Source: Sipunculus nudus
Lineage: Eukaryota > Annelida > Sipuncula > Golfingiida > Sipunculidae
DNA length: 64,000 nucleotides
NCBI GenBank assembly: GCA_026874595.1
Contig: CM049322.1
Location: 31,251,340-31,315,339, forward strand
Direction: 5' to 3'
In this document: piece by piece, positions 54,720 through 64,000 of the stretch
How positions within the stretch are numbered: the first letter of the stretch is position 1
How the letters are laid out: each line of letters begins with the position of its first letter
The notes under the pieces: generated by a model
Told to the model about the DNA's origin: nothing
Database searches by the model: none
The model's input: only the letters and a program-made list of their open reading frames with translations
Translations under genes and position numbers: made by a program

Positions 54720-57450
54720 GAGGAACCTGACGTTTTGGCTCCAGAAAGGCATGTCGAGCGATTTTACCTGTGTGACTTCTCCTGCAATTCACTTGGAGAT
54801 AGTGGATAAGTTGTTAAACCAGGTTTTCGTCCAAACATCCAGACGTTTCGCATGACCAACCAATATAATAACTATTCATCAGTGATAATGCGACCTCGTT
54901 CTTCGGCATCCGGTGAGAACTAGGAAAGTTTGTTCAAGCAGGACGTCATTAAACTTGAGGAATTCGGCATGTTGTTTATGTGACATTTAGTGATATTCAT
55001 AGCCGAGCTGAGTAAAAATCAGGGAAGATTATCGGGAAGCCTCATGATGCAGGTAAACCGAGTCCTTTGAGTAGTCGAACACCCGATCCTATTGTTGAAT
55101 AACATGTAAATAGTCTTCGCAGAAGTTAAGACTATGTTTAGCTCCTGCCCTATGAGCCAGACATGGGTCAATCACATAATATTTGCAATCGAATACGATT
55201 ACGATTACTTTAATACAAAATCTTTACGATACCAATTCCGATTACCAAAATAAGTTCATGTAATTGATTATGATCTTGTTAATTTATGATACTTTAAAAA
55301 AAAGTAATCATGATTACTTCCACGATTATAAACCTTAATATTTTCTAAAGGCAACACAATAAAATATATATTCTATACTTTATTCAAATGCACCAAAGAA
55401 GAAAACATTGACAGAGTACTCAGTTAGATCAAGATATTAAATTAATGAAATAATCTGAAGAAAAACTTTAAATGATTTACATATCTTCCTTCAGGTGCTT
55501 GTTGCACTCTTTTTTTGATTTGCTCAGGTGCTAATGAGGGGGATGCCTAACTGTGTTTTTGCTTAACAGCCCTGCGTGGGCCAGAAACCACTCAACGGCC
55601 TGCGGGACCGGCAGCCTACCCTGCCATAGTATTGAATTTTTCATGATTTTGCAAAGTGGGGCGGGTAACAAATGTTAACTGCCGGGCAGGCTACATGATT
55701 TTTTAAGGTGAGTTTCATCAGGCCCACTGCAGTAACAGTGAGGAGATTAACCAAAATGCAATAGCCAGGTCTTTTCAATTTCTTAGATTTAATAGATTTT
55801 CTGGAGAGAGTTACCGTGTTTAAAAGTATTAAACTGGTAAAATCGCCGTCAACGGGCGACTGTTTTACTCCTCCTCACATGTCATGTACTGCACATAACA
55901 GCCAATACAGAAGCAGTAAGAACGTATACATAGCGGCGACAATGCTTTGTGTACTATTTAAACTGTGAATTTATGCAATTAGCTAATCATCACAGAATGC
56001 TGTCTTTAAAAGATGAGATACCCAAGATACAGATGGGTTTTCTCCCTTTTATTAACACAGGTCATACTGAGCTTAGAATCTTACCCATGGGCATGCATGG
56101 GGTGGTGACTAAAATGTACGCTCAGATATATTTAACCTTTGAGTCATCCTTGGTGGCTAACATATTACATAACATGGGCCAGCGTAGCATGAGTACCAGC
56201 ATAATTACCTGTGATCTAATTATAGTCGCTGCATGGGCTGATTTTGTCAACAGCTAGATATAGCTTTACAAAACCCACAAGCCTGAGGTGTCCTTGTGCA
56301 AATGATAAATGGCTGGTTTACAGCACTGCTTGGGCAAACAGTATGCTACACAGAAGCCATGCTCTCTTAATATTTATCCATATGTTCACCTCCTAGACAG
56401 ATGCTGATCAAACAGGATTAATATGACTACTGACCGTGTGTTTGTCAAATATATGGTGTAACATTTGTAAGCAAATACTGTACTCGAACTAGAGCAGCTA
56501 GTAGCTCCGGGCATATATACTTAATAGAAATTGATTCCTTTATCCTTGAGTTTTGTTTTATATTCAGTGTAGATGTATTTAAATGGAAGGCATAGGGTAG
56601 CACTTGTTTATTTTATTCATTAAAATATGAAATCTGATTGTTAAAGTTATGATATGCTGTTATATTCATTTAAGCCATGTAAGCTACTTAGCATATACTA
56701 GTTTGTGTGATCAAGAATTTGTACAAAGGTATCTTTTTATGGTTATATTTGAACAATAAATCATGACTTTGTTTAAAATCGTTGCCTTTATACTAATGGG
56801 GTGATTTGCGTAGTAGGTTACTGGCAGATGAATAATATCTGGCTCACTATAACTGCTCACTTATGCAATATCAATTTCACAAGTAAGTATAGCTAAGAGT
56901 TAATATAGTGAACACTTCACCATGGTCTTTAATAAAGTTATGACGGCCATACGAAACATAATAGAAATTATATTTAAAATATTGATTTTACTTATTCCAT
57001 TCTTATTTCATTTCAGAATGTTCACACAATCAGTTTAGCTCCCGTCAGTTACATCTACCACTTGCGTTAGATTTGATGGCTGTCAAAAGTCACGAAAGAT
57101 GAATACTTTATGTGTTTCATCAGTGGTAAACATGAAAGATAAGTTTTAAGGAAACATTAACATAATTACGATAACATAAGGAGAGTAATTGATAACGATT
57201 TCTGATTACGAGTATCCCATGTCTGCATAGGGTATTCATTGAATGATCCAAAAGACTTGAAGCCGTTTACCCCTAAATCATTTCTCTTGGAACGAACTTC
57301 AATTGTAATACCACAAGCGCTATTTGAGTACACAAATGACCTAAACGAGCAGTTCGAATTTATACAAGCCATGGCAAAGCAGATATGGAAACGTGTCATC
57401 TCAGAATACCTACCAACACTGGCAAGAAGGATTTAGTGGGGCGGCAGGTG
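54720..57450 (+). mobile_element. BEL/Pao LTR retrotransposon integrase relic, split by an insertion
   Basis: Left part: SSDFTCVTSPAIHLEIVDKL (54.75-54.81 kb) matches the integrase block 'FTCxxxRAxHxExVxxL'; SDNATSFFGIR at 54881, in another frame, matches 'SDNATNFVGA' with the second catalytic Asp; and VFAEVKTMFSSCPM (55.11-55.15 kb) matches 'xCEVEAxxNSRPL'. Right part: YSLNDPKDLKPFTPKSFLLE (57233-57292) and MAKQIWKRVISEYLPTLARR are the DUF5641 block that follows directly in intact elements ('SSNDPxDLxPLTPNHFLLG', 'FWxRWxxEYLPTL'). The two halves meet exactly across the 2.1-kb insert. No LTR was identified. Confidence 0.75.
55148..57232. mobile_element. Non-autonomous DNA element (hAT-like?) nested in BEL/Pao
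   Basis: The left end reads CCCTATGAGCCAGACATGGG and the right end, inward, CCCTATGCAGACATGGG, inverted repeats differing by a 3-base gap. Subterminal GATTACGATTAC words near both ends support a DNA transposon. The insertion position is fixed by the broken BEL/Pao reading frame. CAGACATGGG-type ends are hAT-like, but an 8-bp target duplication could not be seen, so the superfamily is uncertain. The 2-kb interior has no recognisable transposase; the 102-codon frame at 55949-56257 has no known motif. Confidence 0.6.
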
Positions 57451-58456
57451 AAACAAATTGAAGATATTCTGAAGATTCAAAATATGTATATGTCCTTCGT
57501 ATTAAAAGTTATTTCTGTGTATCTTTTTCAAGGTTTTACTAAACCAAAGTATTTTGACCATATTAATACCTGAACTAAGTTAAAAGAGTGCTTATATATG
57601 ACATATCAGATTAAAAGATTGAAATTTTCCGTGGATATACGCAGTATGATCAAGGGTATTGTCTCTGTATATGTATATATGTTGTCCCTTACTATGGGCC
57701 AAATGTTTTGTAGTTTACTTTAAAGAATGTGGAAAAGGTATATATAATATTAACTAGGGATATTTCAGTGATTATTAAAGTTTAAGCTACAATTTTATTA
57801 TACATTTATACATATATGTTTATTACTCACTTCTTAGCAAGGATATGATTTCATATAAAAGGTACACAATAAGACGGTATATGTAGGTAAAGATATATTA
57901 ATTATTGATGTAATTTCCGAACGCAAGCTTTATGATAATGAAGCTTTTCCAAAGGTGGCTCCCTCTTGTTTGAAGTACAGCTGGTCTTTGTTCGTTGATG
58001 AGTGTTTTGTGTCAGCATGGCAGACAATCCAAATATTGGTGACTTGGACAACGAACCCTAAAACTGATAGAGAATAAAATGAAATTAAGGACAGGCAAGA
58101 GAATCTGAGAGCAGATATGACAAGAGCTATAAATTATTATGAATGGCCGCGCCCTCAGTTGTGAAGTGCAAATGGTCTATATTCGCACCTACATGTATGA
58201 CAATGTAGGAACTGAAGCCGGTTTGTTTCCATCATTTAGATTGGTGTGGAGGGGGAAATACTTGGTTTTTCATTTCTGCCCTTGTTTTTTGGACAGTAAC
58301 CGCTTGCGCAGCTGGCCTGTGACTGGTGCCACCTTTTATTTGACTAACGTGTTATGACTACGGCTTTTCTAACATTAGAATAATTTGCATTTTAACTTCA
58401 AAAACATTAAAAACTTGGTGTTTGACTAAATGTCTGTCACGACGTATCATTTGATC
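57451..58456. other. Unassigned stretch
   Basis: AT-rich; no gene or element recognised. Confidence 0.5.
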
Positions 58457-59890
58457 TTAAACCTCACTGTATTTGCAATATACTCGACTATGCAAGACCG
58501 TAATAAATGTTTTTTTTTTATTGAGCAGGTGTCTGTATCCTCCGCATGAAGCAAGCTCACTCGAAGATAATGTTCCACTTTGAAATACATGTTGCTATTT
58601 GTTTTCAAGCGAAGGGGATGGGTAACTTGTGACAGACTAGAAAAAGGCAGGTATATCCTCATAAAACATGATATTGCTCGACAGTACATTCTTAATAAAC
58701 AGCAAACGAGCTACCTGATACTCAGAACCAGTAACTATAATATTTCATATCATTTTTGGGTGAGCGGTTATTTTTGTAAAAGTTACAATTTCTTAAGAAA
58801 TATTAATATTTTAAAATGTTGCAAATTAGAGTCATGGGTTTTGTCAAGACTAAATGACAAGATATTAAAATGATGTTTTACCCTGATGGTCTTCTATATA
58901 AAATGTTCAATTAGCCTTTCTTAATATTTGATGAAATGTATAAGATACATTCATTCAAATTAACACCTGACATTCATTCCTGCAGGAAGAACATGATCGT
59001 CAAAGTCCTGTTAGCATTACTGCTGAGCGGCGAAACGCTGTCATCAGGTAAGTCGATTTGTTTAAAAAAATACCTCATTCTGAAACATTTCGGGTGTTAT
59101 CTTTCAATTTTTTGTACTGGCCGAAACAGAGTTTCGGATATACTTTTTTTACATAGGTTCCGCCGTCTGAGACCCTTGGACGGATCTTTCTGAAAGCAGG
59201 CATGATCATAGGACATGTGAACTGTTGCGTATTGTTTATTCGTGCGTCTTTTCTAGTGACAACATCGCTTATCTCAGTTCAATGTTTTGGGCTGAAATTG
59301 TGTCTATCTTGGATATATTAATCATGTACTTAAGAATGGTGGCGCCACCTATGATCTTTTTGAAAAGGCGTCCGTCCGTCTCTTTGCTTTGGCTGAAAAT
59401 CACCCATATATCTCAGGATTGCTTCGCTGTATCTTACTGGAATTTAACATGTACATAGATCATGGGTTTCTTAATCTCGCACACATGCATGGTGCAGCCA
59501 ACAACAAGCTCTATAGAATAGCGTCCATCCATAAATCTTAATTGAGTGAAAATTACATATATCTCGGGAGTGGGTTTTTTATTCTCTTTTTTTAGACATG
59601 CAAAAAAGCAATCATCTGTTTCAGGGCATTAATCATAACCAATGGACCTAGAATCTTCTAATTTATTAAAACTATTAGCCATATCTGCGGGGAAATGGGG
59701 CTGGGAATTATGACCAAGAATAATTAACAATTTGATACAAAAGCTCCAGTATCTGAATTACTAATGCATTGATCACCATGATTCTTCGCATGCATATTGA
59801 TCATCGAGCGTTTCATTAGTTCCTGCAGACCAGTGGCACCACCTTCATTTATTCCAATTTTTACGCATTTTTTCTTTAGTTTTTAGACCT
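58457..59890 (+). repeat. 1.44-kb tandem duplication, copy 1
   Basis: The segment from TTAAACCTCACTGTATTTGC to TTTAGTTTTTAGACCT is repeated head to tail at 59897-61329, separated by six bases. Only about half a dozen substitutions and one base in a T-run differ over 1434 bp, so it is recent or an assembly haplotype duplicate. It carries a signal-peptide exon at 58986-59047. Confidence 0.95.
58986..59047 (+). CDS. Signal-peptide exon, copy 1
   Basis: A 3' splice site (ATTCATTCCTGCAG) precedes and GTAAGT follows. The ATG at 58993 begins MIVKVLLALLLSGETLSS, a short basic start, a Leu/Ala core and a small-residue end, and the exon ends in phase 1 on a Gly codon base. No ATG-containing alternative is needed. 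The downstream exon of this gene is not identified. The layout (5' UTR intron, signal exon, phase 1) equals that of the Ig gene at 16867, so the gene probably encodes a secreted or membrane protein with modular domains further downstream (inference). Confidence 0.55.
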
Positions 59891-59896
59891 GAGGTA

Positions 59897-61329
59897 TTAA
59901 ACCTCACTGTATTTGCAATATACTCGACTATGCAAGACCGTAATAAATGTTTTTTTTTATTGAGCAGGTGTCTGTATCCTCCGCATGAAGCAAGCTCACT
60001 CGAAGATAATGTTCCACTTTGAAATACATGTTGCTATTTGTTTTCAAGCGAAGGGGATGGGTAACTTGTGACAGACTAGAAAAAGGCAGGTATATCCTCA
60101 TAAAACATGATATTGCTCGACAGTACATTCTTAATAAACAGCAAACGAGCTACCTGATACTCAGAACCAGTAACTATAATATTTCATATCATTTTTGGGT
60201 GAGCGGTTATTTTTGTAAAAGTTACAATTTCTTAAGAAATATTAATATTTTAAAATGTTGCAAATTAGATTCATGGGTTTTGTCAAGACTAAATGACAAG
60301 ATATTAAAATGATGTTTTACCCTGATGGTCTTCTATATAAAATGTTCAATTAGCCTTTCTTAATATTTGATGAAATGTATAAGATACATTCATTCAAATT
60401 AACACCTGACATTCATTCCTGCAGGAAGAACATGATCGTCAAAGTCCTGTTAGCATTACTGCTGAGCGGCGAAACGCTGTCATCAGGTAAGTCGATTTGT
60501 TTAAAAAAATACCTCATTCTGAAACATTTCAAGTGTTATCTTTCAATTTTTTGTACTGGCCGAAACAGAGTTTCGGATATACTTTTTTTACATAGGTTCC
60601 GCCGTCTGAGACCCTTGGACGGATCTTTCTGAAAGCAGGCATGATCATAGGACATGTGAACTGTTGCGTATTGTTTATTCGTGCGTCTTTTCTAGTGACA
60701 ACATCGCTTATCTCAGTTCAATGTTTTGGGCTGAAATTGTGTCTATCTTGGATACATTAATCATGTACTTAAGAATGGTGGCGCCACCTATGATCTTTTT
60801 GAAAGGGCGTCCGTCCGTCTCTTTGCTTTGGCTGAAAATCACCCATATATCTCAGGATTGCTTCGCTGTATCTTACTGGAATTTAACATGTACATAGATC
60901 ATGGGTTTCTTAATCTCGCACACATGCATGGTGCAGCCAACAACAAGCTCTATAGAATAGCGTCCATCCATAAATCTTAATTGAGTGAAAATTACATATA
61001 TCTCGGGAGTGGGTTTTTTATTCTCTTTTTTTAGACATGCAAAAAAGCAATCATCTGTTTCAGGGCATTAATCATAACCAATGGACCTAGAATCTTCTAA
61101 TTTATTAAAACTATTAGCCATATCTGCGGGGAAATGGGGCTGGGAATTATGACCAAGAATAATTAACAATTTGATACAAAAGCTCCAGTATCTGAATTAT
61201 TAATGCATTGATCACCATGATTCTTCGCATGCATATTGATCATCGAGCGTTTCATTAGTTCCTGCAGACCAGTGGCACCACCTTCATTTATTCCAATTTT
61301 TACGCATTTTTTCTTTAGTTTTTAGACCT
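59897..61329 (+). repeat. 1.44-kb tandem duplication, copy 2
   Basis: Second copy, offset 1439 bases (1440 before the T-run). Differences include G to T near 60269, GG to AA near 60530 and single bases near 60754, 60805 and 61199. The open reading frames in it duplicate those of copy 1. Confidence 0.95.
60425..60486 (+). CDS. Signal-peptide exon, copy 2
   Basis: Identical coding sequence to the exon at 58986, in the second tandem copy. Both splice sites are intact. If both copies are real, transcripts could start from either, giving two equivalent first coding exons. Confidence 0.55.
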
Positions 61330-63580
61330 TCAAAGAAACAGTTGTCTGTTAACATGACACAAATCATAACCACTGGACTGTGAATCTTCTTACTTGACCA
61401 GCAGGGAGGTACATTAAAAAATCTCCTTGGGAACTTGAAAATAGGTCTTTGTTACCCAGATCCTCTAACCTATGGGATTGGTAAATATCTTCAGCAATAT
61501 TAAAAAATCTGATACAAAAGCTCCAGTGTCTGAATAACTACTGCCTTTCTGAAGAAGACTCAATCAGAGAAAACAGAGACCACTCCGGCTGAATAGCTGA
61601 TGGAACACAAGAATACTGCTGTTGTAACGACCAGGTAAGAACTGTTTGGAGAAGAATAATATGATAAAAATGTTGAATTCTTATTAATATACTTGAAAAA
61701 TCATTGGTTGAATTAGCCTGATGGACCCTTATGCACAGGAACATTATATAATAAAATGTCTTCTTCTTAAGAGTTTTATGCTTGCTTGTGTTTTAACTTT
61801 CAGACAAATATCCTTTGTGCACTTAAATTATCACATAAAGCATAATCTTTATAAAATTTTCAGTTGCATGGCTTTTAACAATATCTTATTCACACAATCT
61901 GTATATTTAAGATCTGCATTAGACAAAAGGTGTCTTGTCAAGTGGCCTACAAAATATGCTACAATTCCATTAGAATGTAAGAAAGTAATAGTATTAATGA
62001 TATAGGAATATTCAAATATTAGTCAGGGTTCGTGCGCGGTCTTACAAAGTCTTACAAAGTCTTACTTTCATTTTTGCAAAAATAAGGCCTTACAAAGTAT
62101 TACTTTTCTTAGATTTTAGAGGATAGGTCTTACTAAAGTTTTACTGTTTGTTTCACAAAAAAAACTGAATTAATTTTATTTCAGTTTTGAATCGTGAACT
62201 AGGCAAATATTTGGATACCATAAACCTACAAGTAGCTACTTTTTCAAAGCTTGTTCCCGTATTTAACTGCATGTCAGGCATCATCTGCATGTTCTGACTA
62301 CCGTGGGTTTCATTTTAATGGGGGGCACCTGCGGAGTATTTTCAATGAGGACATCAAAGAATAAATTGGAATCAGAAGACACGCGTTCAAAAGTTTTGGT
62401 GGCGTGAAAGAGGAATCAAAAGTTGCCTGCCAGTTCATCACAAATTATTATGGTATTTTCCTCTGCTGTACATTTTCCCTAAATCACTTTTGCAGGTTCT
62501 GCATGTCCGTGGATGCTGCAAGTAACGACGCGCTGTGTATTTGTCGGCAATGCAAATAAAGTAAAAGAAATTCCAGACACAATGACTTTATCATGAAAGA
62601 GTTTGGTCCTAAAATATCGCACGTCTTTTTTTCAGTTTCATGTTTGCAGGTTCATGTATATGTGTATTCATGTATGAATATTGACGGCACTGAAAAAGTT
62701 AATTATTTTGCTGGACTCATCTTCATAAGGACAGCAAGGCTCGGATGATCATTAAAAGGTGCTTGAAAGCGTAATAGGTATATTTGGATACGTGCTTGAA
62801 AATGGAAGTTGAAATAAATATTTGTGTGTGAGTTGGTGTACAGAAGAAGCTTCAGCGATTTCTAAACAAGCCAGCATTTATATAACCCTGTTTGTAAGCT
62901 TATATCAGAACACGACATGAACTGACGGGCGTTTTCTGTAATTTTGCGTGATTTAGGCTCGTCCTGCTCGTCGACATATCAGCAAGCTGAATTGTTCGAT
63001 ATCGAATTGGATTTGACACAAGAGAGTTTGCCCCCAAAAATTAATACATTTGAATATTTACGTTGACAGTATTGTAGAAATATAACGTTGACAAATTTAC
63101 CTTCTTTGTGGCCAAGGAGATCTTTCCGAGCACGTATGACCATTGTATAATTCATAATTAATTTAATTAATGGATGACTGGTAAAATCAGTTACAATGAA
63201 TCGTATTTTGTCAAATTTACGGCATTAAAGTACGAGCTAGTTTATGCTGCTTCGGAAAAGTGGAGCGCGGGAAAGTTCCATGGTGTTATCATTTTGTAGT
63301 ATATAGGCCTAGATCGGCGAGCTTACACTGCATATATAACAAATTATAAGTCCGCGCTGGAAAATAGGTTTGAAATGTTTGAGCATTGAAATAACGAGCT
63401 ATAATTGCTGCACAGATGCTCCTCTAATTTCTGTATGCCTATATAAAATTAAAATTTATGCATTAGGATTAGAACATTTAAATTAGGTATTGTGCCCGCT
63501 TATGCAACGCGGAGGGAGTATATATCGGTGTCAGCAATGATGGGCCTACATGTTGTATCTCCAAATACTGCATGTATCAT
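61330..63580. other. Unassigned stretch with a possible hAT end
   Basis: No gene recognised. At 62024 the word CAGGGTTCGTGCGCGGTCTT is followed by tandem CTTACAAAGT units (62040-62095); this type of start is seen at hAT element ends, but no matching right end was found. A possible 3' splice site with a short frame at 62496-62596 is listed under rejected items. Confidence 0.4.
62036..62160 (+). repeat. CTTACAAAGT-type short repeats
   Basis: GTCTTACAAAGTCTTACAAA is followed by GGCCTTACAAAGTATTACTT and GGTCTTACTAAAGTTTTACT, a diverging series of a roughly 10-base unit. Confidence 0.7.
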
Positions 63581-63585
63581 AAACT

Positions 63586-63735
63586 CGGTATTCCAAAAAA
63601 TATGCATGACCATCAAGGAAAATATTTTGTTGATCGTAAATTAATTTTTATCATACTGCCCTCGCATTTCAGAACTCATTTTGCCCACGTATATTACGGT
63701 AAGCCCGATGCAAACGATGTCAATGTCATCCAACT
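63586..63735 (+). repeat. Diverged direct repeat, copy 1
   Basis: Shared words with copy 2: GGTATT(C), CATGACCATCAAGG/CATGAACATCAAG, TTTTGTTGATCGTAAATTAA, CTCGCATTTCAGAAC, TTTTGCCC(AC)GTATATTACGGT and AACGATGTCA. In this copy GTAAGC follows ATTACG, so a micro-exon (63672-63698) bounded by TTTCAG and GTAAGC is possible. Confidence 0.7.
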
Positions 63736-63860
63736 GCATTTTTCCAAATGTATCCCCGTAAATTTTTAAACGTCCAAGCACACTTGCTCTTGTTAAAAAT
63801 GTCTCACAAGAATCTTGGCGGGGACACGTGGTTTTTGCAGTAGATCGCGCTAATATACAG

Positions 63861-64000
63861 CAGGTATATTCGAAAATATACATGAACATCAAGAAATCTA
63901 TTTTGTTGGTCGTAAATTAATTTTTATCCTATCGCTCTCGCATTTCAGAACATGTTTTGCCCGTATATTACGGTCTGCCCAATGTTAACGATGTCAGTGT
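63861..64000 (+). repeat. Diverged direct repeat, copy 2, cut by window end
   Basis: Offset about 275 bases from copy 1. Here ATTACG is followed by GTCTGC rather than GTAAGC, so the donor-like site is lost. The repeat probably continues beyond the window. Confidence 0.7.

Noticed and set aside
62496-62596. Possible second exon for the signal-peptide gene (acceptor CACTTTTGCAG, phase-1 frame starting GSACPWMLQ)
   Set aside because: The phase fits, but the 33-residue product has no domain, and a single acceptor site is weak evidence in 2 kb of sequence.
1-64000. CRISPR array, operon, phage or bacterial genes
   Set aside because: No spaced short repeats with unique spacers, no dense gene order and no Shine-Dalgarno-type starts; the content is clearly that of an animal genome.

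Overview
This is eukaryotic nuclear DNA from an animal: AT-rich, gene-poor, with GT-AG introns, long microsatellites and a dense layer of decayed transposable elements. No bacterial or viral operon, CRISPR array, rRNA or intact tRNA gene was seen. The mix of L2-like and RTE-like LINEs, a LINE ORF1 with a 2A-like motif, a Helentron-type Helitron with an APE domain, BEL/Pao, pogo/Tigger and tRNA-headed SINEs fits a marine invertebrate. A lophotrochozoan, probably a mollusc, is my best guess; this is inference.

Layout. 1-16.6 kb: no convincing host gene; microsatellites, a duplicated 140-bp block, a 178-bp MITE (4434-4611), a candidate solo LTR (5.1-5.7 kb) and a decayed RTE-like LINE on the minus strand (11.0-12.1 kb). 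16.9-27.1 kb: the best host gene, a five-exon plus-strand gene for a small type I immunoglobulin-superfamily membrane protein (signal peptide, V-like Ig, C2-like Ig, transmembrane, six-residue tail). All its introns are phase 1, and its first Ig exon carries an in-frame stop and a frame change. A pogo/Tigger relic sits in its first intron. 24.9-29.1 kb: tRNA-related SINEs in head-to-head pairs, one holding a MITE. 30.1-33.1 kb and 44.9-47.7 kb: two blocks of one non-coding repeat family that carries CTCF-like and RFX-like sequence motifs in a fixed orientation. 33.2-35.5 kb: an L2-like fragment and a Helentron remnant. 36.1 kb: an orphan phase-1 transmembrane exon. 39.7-42.0 kb: an L2-like LINE with its diagnostic 3' tail and a nested SINE-like insertion. 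48.2-49.1 kb: an internally deleted RTE-like LINE.

49.6-53.85 kb: the longest LINE, minus strand, with ORF1 (2A-like motif, RRM-like region) and ORF2 (APE endonuclease, reverse transcriptase), broken by frameshifts. 54.7-57.5 kb: a BEL/Pao integrase relic split by a 2.1-kb element with inverted ends. 58.46-61.33 kb: a near-identical 1.44-kb tandem duplication, each copy with one signal-peptide exon that ends in phase 1. The last kilobases have a possible hAT end and a diverged repeat cut by the window edge.

Host coding content is therefore small: one Ig receptor gene (possibly a pseudogene), one orphan TM exon and two duplicated signal-peptide exons. Almost every other long reading frame is a transposon relic or low-complexity sequence.
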